64,000 nt of DNA from Pseudosporangium ferrugineum (GCF_003002065.1 NZ_PVZG01000010.1:1-64000); one strand, 5' to 3'; shown: positions 24,601 to 33,745, counted from the stretch's first letter. Numbers and translations are program-made. The notes: generated from the sequence alone by a model not told the origin.

Positions 24601-25463
24601 GCGGGGACCACCATCGTTCCGAATCCTTCCGAGGTGAAGACTTCGAGCAGCGTCGAGTGCGGGACCCGGCCGTCGACGACGTGCGCGGCGGGCACGCCGC
24701 CCCGGACGGCGCGCAGGCAGGCCTCCATCTTGGGCACCATGCCCGACTCCAGCCGGGGCAGCAGCTTCGCCAGCGCGTCCGTGTCGATCTGCGAGGTCAG
24801 CGACGAGGTGTCCGGCCAGTCGGTGTAGAGGCCCGGCACGTCGGTCAGCACGACCAGCTTGCGGGCGCCGAGCGCGATCGCGAGGGCGGCGGCGGCCGTG
24901 TCGGCGTTGACGTTGTGCACCACGCCGTCCGCGTCGGGCGCGACCGTCGCGACGACCGGGATGCGCCCCGCGGCGATGAGGTCGTCCACGGCCGAGGTGT
25001 CCACCGCGGCCACGTCGCCGACCTGGCCGATGTCGACCGGCTCGCCGTCGACCACGGCGTGCCGGCGCACGGCGGTGAACAGCCGGGCGTCCTCGCCGGA
25101 CAGGCCCACGGCGAACGGTCCGTGCTCGTTGATCAGCCCGACGAGCTCGCGCCCGACCTGGCCGACGAGCACCATCCGGACCACGTCCATCGCCTCCGGC
25201 GTGGTGACCCGCAGGCCGCCCCGGAACTCGCTGGCGATGCCCAGTTTGCCGAGCATCGACGAGATCTGCGGGCCGCCGCCGTGCACCACCACCGGCCGGA
25301 TGCCGGCGTACCGGAGGAACACCATGTCGGCCGCGAAGGCCCGCTGGAGCCCGGGGTCGATCATCGCGTTGCCGCCGTACTTGATGACCACGGTCGAGCC
25401 GTGGAACCGCTCCAGCCACGGCAGCGACTCGATGAGGACGGCGGCCTTCTCCTGCGGGGTCAC
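24597..25463 (-). CDS. argB: Acetylglutamate kinase
   Basis: Phosphorylates N-acetylglutamate. 288 residues of the amino-acid kinase family: VIKYGGNAM (glycine-rich phosphate loop), VVVHGGGPQISSML, NVNADTAAAALA and KLVVLTDVPGLY. In many species this is the arginine-inhibited step; the N-terminal helix used for hexamer formation (QEKAAVLIESLPWLERFHG) is present, which fits feedback control. Start GTG at 25463 overlaps the argJ stop. Confidence 0.95.
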   Translation of the reverse strand: MTPQEKAAVLIESLPWLERFHGSTVVIKYGGNAMIDPGLQRAFAADMVFLRYAGIRPVVVHGGGPQISSMLGKLGIASEFRGGLRVTTPEAMDVVRMVLVGQVGRELVGLINEHGPFAVGLSGEDARLFTAVRRHAVVDGEPVDIGQVGDVAAVDTSAVDDLIAAGRIPVVATVAPDADGVVHNVNADTAAAALAIALGARKLVVLTDVPGLYTDWPDTSSLTSQIDTDALAKLLPRLESGMVPKMEACLRAVRGGVPAAHVVDGRVPHSTLLEVFTSEGFGTMVVPA

Positions 25464-26632
25464 GTGCTGTACGCCGAGTTCTCGTGCACGTACGCGTGCG
25501 ACAGGTCCGTGGTCCAGATCGTCGCGTCCATCTCCCCCTCGTGCAGGTGCACCTGGATGGTGACGTCGCGCCCGGCAAGGTCCACCTTGGACCGGTCCTC
25601 CGCGGCGGCGCCGCCCCGGCACACCCACACGCCGTTGACGCCGACGTCGACCCGGTCGGGCGCGAACGCCGCCTTCGTCGTGCCGACGGCGGCGAGGATC
25701 CGGCCCCAGTTCGGGTCGTTGCCGAACAGCGCGGTCTTGACCAGGTTGTTGCGGGCGACCGTACGCCCGACCTCCACCGCGTCCGCCTCGCTCGCCGCGC
25801 CCAGCACCTCGATGGTGATGTGCTTGGTGGCGCCCTCGGCGTCGGCGATGAGCTGCTGGGCGAGCGCGTGGCAGGCCTCGGTCACCGCGGCGGTCAGCTC
25901 GTCCTGCTCGGGCTGCACGTCGGAGGCGCCGCTGGCCAGCAGCAGCACGGTGTCGTTCGTGGACATGCACCCGTCGGCGTCGATCCGGTCGAAGGTCAGC
26001 CGGGTGGCCTCGCGCAGCGCGGTGTCCAGCGCCTCCGAGCCGGCCACCGCGTCGGTGGTGAGCACCACCAGCATCGTGGCCAGCGCGGGCGCCAGCATCC
26101 CGGCACCCTTGGCGATGCCGCCGACGGACCAGCCGTCCCGCCGCACGTGCACGTTCTTGGCGACCGTGTCGGTGGTCATGATGGCCGCGGCGGCCTTCTC
26201 CCCGCCGTCGGGGGTGAGCGCCTTGACGGCGGCGGTCACCCCGGGCAGCAGCTTGTCCATCGGCAGCAGCTCGCCGATCAGGCCGGTGGAGCAGACGGCG
26301 ACGTCGCCCGGGCCGATCAGCAGCGGCTTAGGCCCGCCGCGCAGCACCGCGGCGGCGTGCTCGGCGGTGGCGTGGGTGTCCCGGAAGCCCTGGCTGCCGG
26401 TGCACGCGTTGGCGCCCCCGGAGTTCAGCACGACGGCCCGCACGACGCCGCCCTTGAGCACCTGCTGGCTCCACAGCACCGGCGCGGCCTTGACCCGGTT
26501 GCCGGTGAAGACGCCGGCCACGGTGGCGTCGGGCCCGTCGTTGACCACGACGGCGACGTCCGCACCGCCGCTGGCCTTCAACCCGGCGGCGACCCCGGAG
26601 GCCCGGAAACCCTTGGGCGAGGTGACGGTCAC
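25460..26632 (-). CDS. argJ: Ornithine acetyltransferase / bifunctional ArgJ
   Basis: Recycles the acetyl group from acetylornithine to glutamate. 390 residues. The self-cleavage site is the A-T-M-L motif in PALATMLVVLTTDA, where the threonine becomes the catalytic N-terminal residue of the beta chain. NSGGANACTGSQG is another family mark. Monofunctional or bifunctional activity (acetyl-CoA use) cannot be read from the sequence. Start GTG at 26632 overlaps the argC stop as GTGA. Confidence 0.95.
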   Translation of the reverse strand: MTVTSPKGFRASGVAAGLKASGGADVAVVVNDGPDATVAGVFTGNRVKAAPVLWSQQVLKGGVVRAVVLNSGGANACTGSQGFRDTHATAEHAAAVLRGGPKPLLIGPGDVAVCSTGLIGELLPMDKLLPGVTAAVKALTPDGGEKAAAAIMTTDTVAKNVHVRRDGWSVGGIAKGAGMLAPALATMLVVLTTDAVAGSEALDTALREATRLTFDRIDADGCMSTNDTVLLLASGASDVQPEQDELTAAVTEACHALAQQLIADAEGATKHITIEVLGAASEADAVEVGRTVARNNLVKTALFGNDPNWGRILAAVGTTKAAFAPDRVDVGVNGVWVCRGGAAAEDRSKVDLAGRDVTIQVHLHEGEMDATIWTTDLSHAYVHENSAYST

Positions 26633-27630
26633 GGCGCCACCCCGAAGACGGAGAGCCCGGCGGTCTCGGGCAGCCCGAGCATGAGATTCGCACACTGTAC
26701 GGCCTGAGCGGCGGCCCCCTTGCCCAGGTTGTCGAGCGCGCTCAGCACGACGATCCGTCCCGAGTCGGCGTCCAGCGTGGCCTGCAGGTGGCACGAGTTC
26801 GACCCGAGCGTCGCGGCGGTGTGCGGCCACGCCCCCTCGGGCAGCACGTGCACGAACGGCTCGTCCGCGTACGCCGCCGCCAGCACGTCACGCGGAGGCG
26901 TGCGCCCGATCGGCCGCGCGGTGACCGTGGCGAGAATCCCCCGCGGCATCGGCGCGAGCACCGGCGTCATCGACAGCGAGTCCGCGCCGGTGGCCTGCTT
27001 GATCTCCGGCACGTGCTGGTGCGCCCCGACCTTGTACGGGCTCAGGTCCCCCATCACCTCGCTGCCGAGCAGATGCGCCTTCGCGGACCTTCCGGCACCG
27101 GACGTCCCGGAGGCGGCGACGACCACGACGTCGGCGGGATCGGCGACCCCGGCGGCGATGAGCGGCGCGAGCGCCAGCGTGATCGCGGCCGCGTAGCACC
27201 CGGTGTTGGCGACCCGCCCGGAAGCGGCGATCGCGGCCCGCTGCCCGGGCAGCTCGGGCAGCCCGTACGTCCAGGTGCCGGCGTGCGCCCCGCCGTAGTA
27301 CCGCTCCCACGCCGCGGCGTCCCGCAGCCGGAAGTCGGCGCCCAGGTCCACGACCTTCACCCCGCCGGGCAACTGCGCGGCCAGCGCCGCCGACTGCCCG
27401 TGCGGCAGGGCGAGAAAGACCAGATCAGCGTCGCCCAGGGTGGCGGCCTCGGTCACCCCGAGCGTCAGCTCCAACCCGGCGAGCTGCGGATGTACGGCAG
27501 CAACGGGCGTGCCCGCCTGCGTGTGCGCGGTGGCGGCGACGAGGTCGAGCTCGGGATGCCCGGCAACCAGGCGCAGCAACTCACCCCCGGCATACCCACT
27601 CGCCCCGGCGACAGCAACCCGGATTCCCAT
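26629..27630 (-). CDS. argC: N-acetyl-gamma-glutamyl-phosphate reductase
   Basis: First gene of the arg operon; NADPH-dependent reduction of acetylglutamyl phosphate. 333 residues. The N-terminal Rossmann motif is VAGASGYAGGELLRL. The catalytic cysteine is in NTGCYAAAITLAL (usual NPGCY). The C-terminal HQHVPEI and APMPRGI motifs are present. ATG at 27630 has GGAGGT upstream. Confidence 0.95.
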   Translation of the reverse strand: MGIRVAVAGASGYAGGELLRLVAGHPELDLVAATAHTQAGTPVAAVHPQLAGLELTLGVTEAATLGDADLVFLALPHGQSAALAAQLPGGVKVVDLGADFRLRDAAAWERYYGGAHAGTWTYGLPELPGQRAAIAASGRVANTGCYAAAITLALAPLIAAGVADPADVVVVAASGTSGAGRSAKAHLLGSEVMGDLSPYKVGAHQHVPEIKQATGADSLSMTPVLAPMPRGILATVTARPIGRTPPRDVLAAAYADEPFVHVLPEGAWPHTAATLGSNSCHLQATLDADSGRIVVLSALDNLGKGAAAQAVQCANLMLGLPETAGLSVFGVAP

Positions 27631-27640
27631 ACCTACCTCC

Positions 27641-27667
27641 GCATGACTATGCAGAGAACCGTATAAC
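27641..27667 (-). promoter_or_regulatory. Probable argC promoter with ARG-box-like site
   Basis: GCATGACTATGC (27641-27652) is an inverted repeat (GCAT/ATGC) of ARG-box type, just before the argC ribosome site. On the minus strand TTATAC (27661-27666) is a good -10, with a weak TTGC-type -35 some 15-17 bases further up. Placing the ArgR site at the start of transcription would explain repression. This is inferred from position and motif. Confidence 0.5.
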
Positions 27668-27827
27668 GCCGCCCGTCCGATCGGCAAGCACGTATGCGTC
27701 GGGTCACCCCGTAGAGTCGCCTGATGCTCCGATGCGATCGACGAAGCTACCGCGAACCGCCGGCCCCCGCCGTCCGGCGCACCGACGACGGAGCCGGCCG
27801 GTCCGCCGCCGAGCTGCTCGCCGGGGC

Positions 27828-28310
27828 ATGAACGCGGCCCCCGCCGGACCGGGTGCGAGGGTCGTCGGCCGGCCCCGCGCCGCCTCGGTGCTCCTGTGGT
27901 GCGCCCTGCTGGCCCTGGGCGTCGCGGCGATCGTCCGGACGAGCGGCGTGAGCCTCGTCCTGGGTGTGCTGTTCGCCCTGTTCGGCACCGTCGGCCTGGC
28001 GTACCTGGCCCGGAGCCGGGTCTGGCTCGACGGCCCGGTGCTGCGTTACCGGCCGCTGGTCGGCGCTCGCCCGGCGCTGCGGCTCGACCGGCTGACCCGC
28101 GCCGAGCTGACGAATCTCGACTCCACGAACGGACGCCAGCTGCGGCTCGCCGACGCCGACGGCAACGCCGTGCAGCTCGACGCGACCAACCTCGACCTGC
28201 GGCGGCTGTACGAGGCGCTCGCCGGCCACCTCCGCGACGGCGACCCGGTGGCGAACGATCGCCTCCAGCGCCGGATGCGCGGATACCGGTCCGGCTACCC
28301 GGGCATCTGA
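27828..28310 (+). CDS. Small membrane protein with PH-like domain
   Basis: 160 residues. Two hydrophobic segments (VLLWCALLALGVAAIV and VLGVLFALFGTVGLAYL, ~25-70) form a hairpin. A ~90-residue cytosolic domain follows (VWLDGPVLRYRPLV, LRLDRLTRAELTNLDS, QLRLADADGNAVQLD) that looks like a bacterial PH-like domain. The ATG at 27828 is chosen because it lies just before the helices, though its ribosome site is weak. An in-frame ATG at 27732 would add 32 arginine-rich residues. Function is unknown. Confidence 0.55.
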   Translation: MNAAPAGPGARVVGRPRAASVLLWCALLALGVAAIVRTSGVSLVLGVLFALFGTVGLAYLARSRVWLDGPVLRYRPLVGARPALRLDRLTRAELTNLDSTNGRQLRLADADGNAVQLDATNLDLRRLYEALAGHLRDGDPVANDRLQRRMRGYRSGYPGI

Positions 28311-28330
28311 GGTACAACCGAACGCAAAGC

Positions 28331-28385
28331 ACCGGTTCCGGTACCGATTAACCGAAAAGCCGATCCCCGCGGAGGCCGGTACCGG
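28331..28385. promoter_or_regulatory. Repeated CGGTACCG elements upstream of GH3 gene
   Basis: Two related elements, ACCGGTTCCGGTACCG (28331-28346) and CCGGTACCGGTTCCGG (28376-28391), share palindromic cores CGGTACCG and CCGGTACCGG about 38 bases apart. The second ends ~80 bases before the GH3 start. Paired palindromes upstream of a glycosidase suggest a repressor site. The regulator is unknown. Confidence 0.4.
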
Positions 28386-28468
28386 TTCCGGGCTGTGCGA
28401 CACTTCGGACGCTTGCCGATGTGTTGCCGTTCCGGGACCGTGCCCCCACGGTCGGACCGAGGAGAGTC

Positions 28469-30712
28469 GTGGCCGCTGCCGATCCGTACCGTGATCCCGC
28501 GCTGAGTGTCGAGCAGCGGGTCGAGGACCTGCTGGGCCGCATGACGCTGGCCGAGAAGGTCGGGCAGATGCTGCAGCTCGACGCCCGCCGCGACCTGAAG
28601 GACGCGGTCTCCGCGCGGCTGGCCGGGTCGATCCTGCACACCTCGCCGAAGAAGCTGCTCGAGGCCATCGACATGGCCGCCGACACCCGGCTCGGGATTC
28701 CGCTGATCACCGCCGAGGACTGCATCCACGGGCACGGGTTCTGGTCCGGCGCCACGGTCTTCCCGACCCAGCTGGCGATGGCCGCCACCTGGGACCCGGC
28801 CCTGGTCGAGCGGGTCGCCCGGGTCACCGCCGTCGAGGCGTCCGCGACCGGCATCCACTGGACGTTCTCGCCGGTGCTGTGCATCACCCGGGACCTGCGG
28901 TGGGGCCGGGTCGACGAGACGTTCGGCGAGGACCCGTTCCTGATCGGCGAGCTCGGCTCGGCGATGGTCCGCGGCTACCAGGGCGACGGCCTGGACGACC
29001 CGACCGCGATCCTCGCCTCCGCCAAGCACTTCGCCGGCTACTCCGAGACCCAGGGCGGCCGGGACGCGAGCGAGGCCGACCTGAGCCCGCGCAAGCTGCG
29101 CGCCTGGTTCCTGCCGCCGTTCGAGCGGGTCGCGCGCGAGGGCTGCCGCACCTTCATGATGGGCTACCAGTCCATCGACGGGGTGCCGATCACGGCCAAC
29201 AAGTGGCTGCTCAACGACGTACTGAAGGGTGAATGGGGTTTCACCGGCACCCTGGTCACCGACTGGGACAACGTCGGGCGCATGGTCTGGGAGCAGAAGG
29301 TCTGCGCCGACGACGTGGAGGCGGCGGCCGTCGCCGTCCGCGCCGGCAACGACCTGATCATGACCACCCCCGCGTTCTTCGAGGGTGCCCAGGCCGCGGT
29401 GGAGCGCGGCCTGCTGGCCGAGGAGGAGATCGATGCCGCCGTACGCCGGATCCTGCGGCTGAAGTTCGAGCTCGGCCTGTTCGAGAACCCGCGCGCCCCC
29501 GACCCCGAGCGGCAGGCGGCGGTCATCGGGCACCCGGACCACGCCGCGCTGAACCTGGAGGTGGCCCGCCGGTCGCTGGTGCTGCTGCGCAACGACGGCA
29601 CGCTGCCGCTGCCGGCCGGCGCCGCCCGTACGGTCGCGGTCATCGGTCCGAACGCCGACGACCCGCAGTCGCAGCTCGGCGACTGGGCCGGCGCGTCGGG
29701 CCAGGTCGACTGGATGCCGGACGGCCAGCCGCGCGAGCTGATCGAGACCGTGCTGGACGGCCTCCGGTCGGTGGCCCCGGCGGACTGGACGATCACCACC
29801 GCCCGCGGCGCCGACATCGAGCGGCTGGTGCCGGACCCGGTCGGCGAGTTCTACCACGACGGCCAGCCGCGCCCGCCGATCTCCCGGCCGGCCGAGGCGG
29901 ATCCCGCGCTGATCGCCGAGGCGGTCGAGTGCGCGCGGGCGGCCGACTACGCCGTGGTCGTCGTCGGGGACACCGTCGCGCTGACCGGCGAGAGCAAGTC
30001 GACCGCCACTCTCGAGCTGCAGGGCGGTCAGATCGCGCTCCTCGACGCCCTCGCCGCCACGGGTACGCCGACCGTCGTCGTCCTGCTGAACTCCAAGCCC
30101 GCGGTCCTGCCGCCGTCCGCGCTGGGCGCCAACGCGATCGTGCAGGCGTTCAACCCGGGCATGCGGGGCGGCCGGGCGCTGGCCGAACTCCTGCTCGGCC
30201 TGATCGAGCCCAGCGGGCGGATGCCGCTCTCCGCCGCCCGGCACGTCGGCCAGCAGCCGATCTACTACAACCAGATCCGCGGCCAGCACGGCGACCGCTA
30301 CGCCGACCTGAGCCAGGACCCGCTGTTCGCCTTCGGTGAGGGCCTCAGCTACACCACGATCGAGTACGCGGACCTGCGCGTCGACGAGGAGGACGTGGCC
30401 CCGGACGGCGCGGTGCGCGCGAGCGTACGGCTGACCAACACCGGCTCCCGGCCGGCGCTGGAGACCGTGCAGGCGTACGTGAGCGACCTCGTCACCAGCG
30501 TCACCTGGGCGGCCCGGGAGCTGAAGGCGTACCGGCAGGTGCGGGTGGAGCCGGGCGAGACCGTCACGGTGGCGATCGAGGTGCCGGCCCGCGACTGTTC
30601 CCTGGTCACCGCGGACGGGCGGCGCGTCGTCGAGCCCGGCGACTTCGACCTGCTGGTGGGCCCCGACTCGCGGGTGAGGAACCTGCTGCGCGCGCGGTTC
30701 CGCATCGGCTGA
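28469..30712 (+). CDS. GH3-family beta-glycosidase
   Basis: 747 residues, no signal peptide, so intracellular. The N-terminal TIM barrel contains VGQMLQLDAR, KHFAGYSETQGGRD and the catalytic nucleophile Asp in TLVTDWDN (~264). The second alpha/beta sandwich contains NLEVARRSLVLLRNDGTLPL and the C-terminal fibronectin-III-like domain begins near 630 (VRASVRLTNTGSRPALETVQ). Architecture fits beta-glucosidase/beta-xylosidase; substrate is not fixed by motifs. GTG at 28469 with AGGAGAG upstream is the likely start. It heads a run of three genes. Confidence 0.9.
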   Translation: MAAADPYRDPALSVEQRVEDLLGRMTLAEKVGQMLQLDARRDLKDAVSARLAGSILHTSPKKLLEAIDMAADTRLGIPLITAEDCIHGHGFWSGATVFPTQLAMAATWDPALVERVARVTAVEASATGIHWTFSPVLCITRDLRWGRVDETFGEDPFLIGELGSAMVRGYQGDGLDDPTAILASAKHFAGYSETQGGRDASEADLSPRKLRAWFLPPFERVAREGCRTFMMGYQSIDGVPITANKWLLNDVLKGEWGFTGTLVTDWDNVGRMVWEQKVCADDVEAAAVAVRAGNDLIMTTPAFFEGAQAAVERGLLAEEEIDAAVRRILRLKFELGLFENPRAPDPERQAAVIGHPDHAALNLEVARRSLVLLRNDGTLPLPAGAARTVAVIGPNADDPQSQLGDWAGASGQVDWMPDGQPRELIETVLDGLRSVAPADWTITTARGADIERLVPDPVGEFYHDGQPRPPISRPAEADPALIAEAVECARAADYAVVVVGDTVALTGESKSTATLELQGGQIALLDALAATGTPTVVVLLNSKPAVLPPSALGANAIVQAFNPGMRGGRALAELLLGLIEPSGRMPLSAARHVGQQPIYYNQIRGQHGDRYADLSQDPLFAFGEGLSYTTIEYADLRVDEEDVAPDGAVRASVRLTNTGSRPALETVQAYVSDLVTSVTWAARELKAYRQVRVEPGETVTVAIEVPARDCSLVTADGRRVVEPGDFDLLVGPDSRVRNLLRARFRIG

Positions 30713-30724
30713 CACCATCGGGGG

Positions 30725-31621
30725 GTGCTGACGCCGCCCGACGACCTGCCCGAGAGCGCGCTGCGGGCGGCGTTCGCCCTCGACGGGCCGCTGGAGTACC
30801 GGCCGGTCGGGTGGGGCAGCCACCACTGGGCGGCCGGCGACCGCTGGTTCGTCACGGTGGACGACCTGCTGGTCAAGCGCCGGCACGACGCCGAGGACCC
30901 GGACGCGGCGTACGAGCGGCTGCGCCGGGCCCTCGACGCGGCCGCGGCGCTGCGCCTGCCGTTCGTGGTGGCCCCGGTGCGGCCGGTGGTGCGGATCTCC
31001 GAGCGGTACGCGGCGGCGCTCTACCCGTACGTGAAGGGTGAGAGCTTTCGGTGGGGTGACTTCCCCACCGCGACCCACCGGGACGCCGTGCGGGACATGC
31101 TCGTACGGGTGCATGCCGTGCCGTCGGCGGCGCACCGCGAGGATTTCGTGGTCCCGCACCGCGACGTCCTCGCCGGGACGCCCTTTCCCGGCGCGGGCCC
31201 CTTCTCCCGGCGCGCGGACCGCCTGCTCGCGGACCACGCCGAGCCGATCGGCCGGTTGCTGGAACGTTACGACGTCCTCGCCGCTTCCGCCGACCGGTCA
31301 CGGTTCGTGCTGACCCACGGCGAACCGCACCCCGGCAACACGATGCGCACCGCCGGCGGATGGAAGCTGATCGACTGGGAGACGGCGCTGCTGGCGCCGC
31401 CCGAACGCGACCTGTGGCTGCTCGGCGGCGACCCTGCGGCCTACACCGCGGCGACCGGCGTCGCGGTGGTGCCGGAGATGCTGGAGCTCTACCGGCACCG
31501 CTGGCTGATCAACGACATCTGCGTCGACGCGGACCGGTTCCGCCGCTCGCACAGCGGGAACGCCGACGACGAGGAATCCTGGGAACTGTTGCGGGCCAAC
31601 GTGGAAAGAGGGCTGACATGA
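30725..31621 (+). CDS. APH-family phosphotransferase
   Basis: 298 residues of the aminoglycoside/choline phosphotransferase fold. The catalytic loop LTHGEPHPGN (H-G-E-x4-N in place of the usual H-G-D) and the metal-binding IDWETALL are near residues 200-225. It lies 12 bases after the GH3 gene and overlaps the next gene by ATGA, so it may phosphorylate a sugar or small metabolite of that pathway rather than confer drug resistance. The substrate is unknown. Note Glu instead of Asp at the catalytic position, seen in some family members. Confidence 0.8.
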   Translation: MLTPPDDLPESALRAAFALDGPLEYRPVGWGSHHWAAGDRWFVTVDDLLVKRRHDAEDPDAAYERLRRALDAAAALRLPFVVAPVRPVVRISERYAAALYPYVKGESFRWGDFPTATHRDAVRDMLVRVHAVPSAAHREDFVVPHRDVLAGTPFPGAGPFSRRADRLLADHAEPIGRLLERYDVLAASADRSRFVLTHGEPHPGNTMRTAGGWKLIDWETALLAPPERDLWLLGGDPAAYTAATGVAVVPEMLELYRHRWLINDICVDADRFRRSHSGNADDEESWELLRANVERGLT

Positions 31622-32481
31622 CGCGCGTCGCGGTCACCGGCGGTAGTGGCAAACTCGGCCGGGCGGTCGTCGCCGACCTCGCCGGGCACGGGTACGACGT
31701 GGTGAACCTGGACGTCGCCGCGCCCCGGCCGGCGTTGAAGATCGACCTGACCGACTTCGGGCAGACCGTCGAGGCGCTCACCGCGATCGACGACCGGTAC
31801 GGCTCGGTCGACGCGGTCGTGCACCTGGCCGCCATCCCGGCACCCGGGCTGCTGCCGAACGCCGCGACGTTCCACCACAACATCACGGCCACGTACCACG
31901 TCTTCCAGGCGGCGAAGCTGGCCGGCATCACGAACGTGGTGTGGGCGTCCAGCGAGATGGTGCTGGGGCTGCCGTTCACGACGCCGCCGCCGTACCTGCC
32001 GGTCGACGAGGAATACCCGGCCCGGCCCGAGTCGACGTACTCGCTGGTCAAGCACCTCGAGGAGCAGATGGCCGCGCAGTTCTGCCGGTGGAACCCCGCG
32101 CTCAAGATGATCGGCCTGCGCTTCTCCAACGTCATGGAGCCCGCCGACTACGCGGAATTCCCGTCCTTCGACGCCGATCCCCGCGCCCGCAGCTGGAACC
32201 TGTGGGGCTACATCGACGCCCGCGACGGCGCCCAGGCCGTCCGCAGGTCCCTCGAGCACGACGGTACGGGCTGCGAGGTGTTCGTCATCGCCAACGCCGA
32301 CACGGTGATGAGCCGGTCCAGTGCGTCGCTGGCGGCGGAGGTGTTCCCGGGCGTACGCGTGACCCGGGAGCTCGGGGAGCACGAGACCCTGCTCTCGATC
32401 GACAAGGCCCGCCGGGTGCTGGGCTACGAGCCGGAGCACTCCTGGCGGAACCCGGCCGCGGCGATCCGGCGCAGCGAGTAG
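31618..32481 (+). CDS. NAD-dependent epimerase/dehydratase (extended SDR)
   Basis: 287 residues. N-terminal TGGSGKLGRAVV is the extended-SDR Rossmann motif (TGxxGxxG). VVHLAAIPAPG follows near 67. The catalytic tyrosine/lysine pair is in STYSLVKHL (YxxxK). A sugar-nucleotide or uronate dehydrogenase-like activity is plausible. It starts at an ATGA overlap with the phosphotransferase gene. Confidence 0.85.
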   Translation: MTRVAVTGGSGKLGRAVVADLAGHGYDVVNLDVAAPRPALKIDLTDFGQTVEALTAIDDRYGSVDAVVHLAAIPAPGLLPNAATFHHNITATYHVFQAAKLAGITNVVWASSEMVLGLPFTTPPPYLPVDEEYPARPESTYSLVKHLEEQMAAQFCRWNPALKMIGLRFSNVMEPADYAEFPSFDADPRARSWNLWGYIDARDGAQAVRRSLEHDGTGCEVFVIANADTVMSRSSASLAAEVFPGVRVTRELGEHETLLSIDKARRVLGYEPEHSWRNPAAAIRRSE

Positions 32482-32542
32482 CCCGGCTTCCGCGCTGCCG
32501 CGGGTCACCGGACCGCTCGCCGGCGTCATCTGCGAGGCTCTG

Positions 32543-32716
32543 GTGGTGACCGGTACGGCGATCGCGGTGGCCGCCGTGGTGGCGGCGGCGACCCCGCTCC
32601 CACTGCTGCCCACCGCGCTGGGCCCGCACCGGCCGTGGTTGCCGGCGTCCTGGCTGGCCACCGCCCGCACGGACCACCGCCGCGTCCTGACCGTCCTCCG
32701 GTTCCCCCGCTCATGA
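32543..32716 (+). CDS. Possible small hydrophobic ORF
   Basis: A 57-codon frame beginning GTG GTG at 32543 encodes a hydrophobic stretch (TAIAVAAVVAAATPLPLL) and then a basic tail. Its stop overlaps the start of the next gene as ATGA. It has no clear ribosome site and lies in a 231-base gap where nothing else is convincing. It may be real or chance. Confidence 0.25.
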   Translation: MVTGTAIAVAAVVAAATPLPLLPTALGPHRPWLPASWLATARTDHRRVLTVLRFPRS

Positions 32717-33606
32717 CCGGGCCGGTTCCTCCGCTCCTGACCGGGCCGGTTCCTCCGCTCCTGACCGGGCCCGCCGCCGACGCGGTCCGGGAGGTCTACG
32801 AGCGGGAGACGACGAGGGCCGGCGGCGCCTGGCACTCGCTCATCACCGCCGCCGGCACCGCGGGCGTCCGGCCAATCGTGGCGGACGACGCCGACCGGGT
32901 CATCGAGGGCTACAGCATGCAGAAGCTCGCCGTGGCCGTGGCCGTGCTCGACAAGGTGGACCGCGGGGAACTCGCCCTGGGCCACAAGCTCGACCTGACG
33001 GCGGAGCTCATCCTCGGCGGCTCCGGCATCTACGCCCTGCACACCGTCTGGGGCGACGCGCTCACCATCGCCAACGTCCTGACCGCGATGATCGTCATGT
33101 CCGACAACACCGCCGTACGGATGTGCGGGCGGGTCGCCCCGGCCGCCGAGATCAACGAGATCCTGGCCGCGAAGGGGTTCACGCACACCCGGGTCGAACC
33201 GGTCGCGGACCCGCACCGTTTCTACCTCGGCACGACGACGCCGCGCGAGACCCACGACCTGCTGTGGCGCCTGGCCACCGGCGCCCTGCTCGGCCCGGAG
33301 TCGTCCGCCTTCCTGCTGAGCCTCGCGCGCTGGATCGACGGCTACCACGACGGCGTACGCCGCACGATGTCCTCGGCGGAACGCAGCCGCGTGGCCACCA
33401 AGTACGGCGCCGACTTCAACACCCGCGGCGCCGCCCGGCACGAGGCGGGCATCATGTTCGGCCCGGACGGCAAGCCGGCCCTGACCTACGCGATGTTCGC
33501 CGACGCCCTCGGCGACCTCGACAACTACGGCTCGACCCACCCGGCGGTCCAGGCCCACGCCATCATCGGCCGCACCCTCCTCGACCACCTCCCGCACCTG
33601 CCGTAG
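32713..33606 (+). CDS. Class A beta-lactamase-related serine hydrolase
   Basis: 297 residues. The S-x-x-K active site is GYSMQKLAV (Ser68/Lys71), the S-D-N loop is IVMSDNTAVRM (~130), and KYGADFNTRG probably stands for the K-T-G strand. There is no signal peptide. The first 19 residues are a repeat (TGPVPPLL twice) encoded by a 24-bp tandem repeat at 32713-32768. Resistance is therefore doubtful; many cytosolic or cell-wall related homologues exist. The start at ATG 32713 is the first in-frame one after an arginine/proline-rich stretch. Confidence 0.75.
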   Translation: MTGPVPPLLTGPVPPLLTGPAADAVREVYERETTRAGGAWHSLITAAGTAGVRPIVADDADRVIEGYSMQKLAVAVAVLDKVDRGELALGHKLDLTAELILGGSGIYALHTVWGDALTIANVLTAMIVMSDNTAVRMCGRVAPAAEINEILAAKGFTHTRVEPVADPHRFYLGTTTPRETHDLLWRLATGALLGPESSAFLLSLARWIDGYHDGVRRTMSSAERSRVATKYGADFNTRGAARHEAGIMFGPDGKPALTYAMFADALGDLDNYGSTHPAVQAHAIIGRTLLDHLPHLP

Positions 33607-33686
33607 CCGCTCCCCACAGCAGGCCGGCCCGCCGAGCCGCTGCCGCCGAACCACCTGCCGTCCGACCCGCCGCCGCGGCCGACGCC

Positions 33687-33745
33687 GGGCCGGCGCCCCA
33701 CCCGGCCGGCGCCCCCACCCGGCCGGCGCTCCACCGGGCCGGCGC
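33687..33745. repeat. Short GCCGGCGC repeats
   Basis: Four copies of GCCGGCGC (from 33689, 33705, 33722, 33738) at 16-17-base spacing with CCCACC-type linkers lie in the gap between convergent genes. Each copy is palindromic, so together they may serve as a terminator. Confidence 0.6.

Noticed and set aside
25464..25970. Upstream extension of argB to fuse with an argJ-antisense or shifted region
   Set aside because: argJ occupies this DNA in its own frame; the GTGA overlap defines the argB start.
33607..33745. Proline/alanine-rich coding extension after the hydrolase gene
   Set aside because: The hydrolase ends at a clear TAG; the following stretch is short palindromic repeats.
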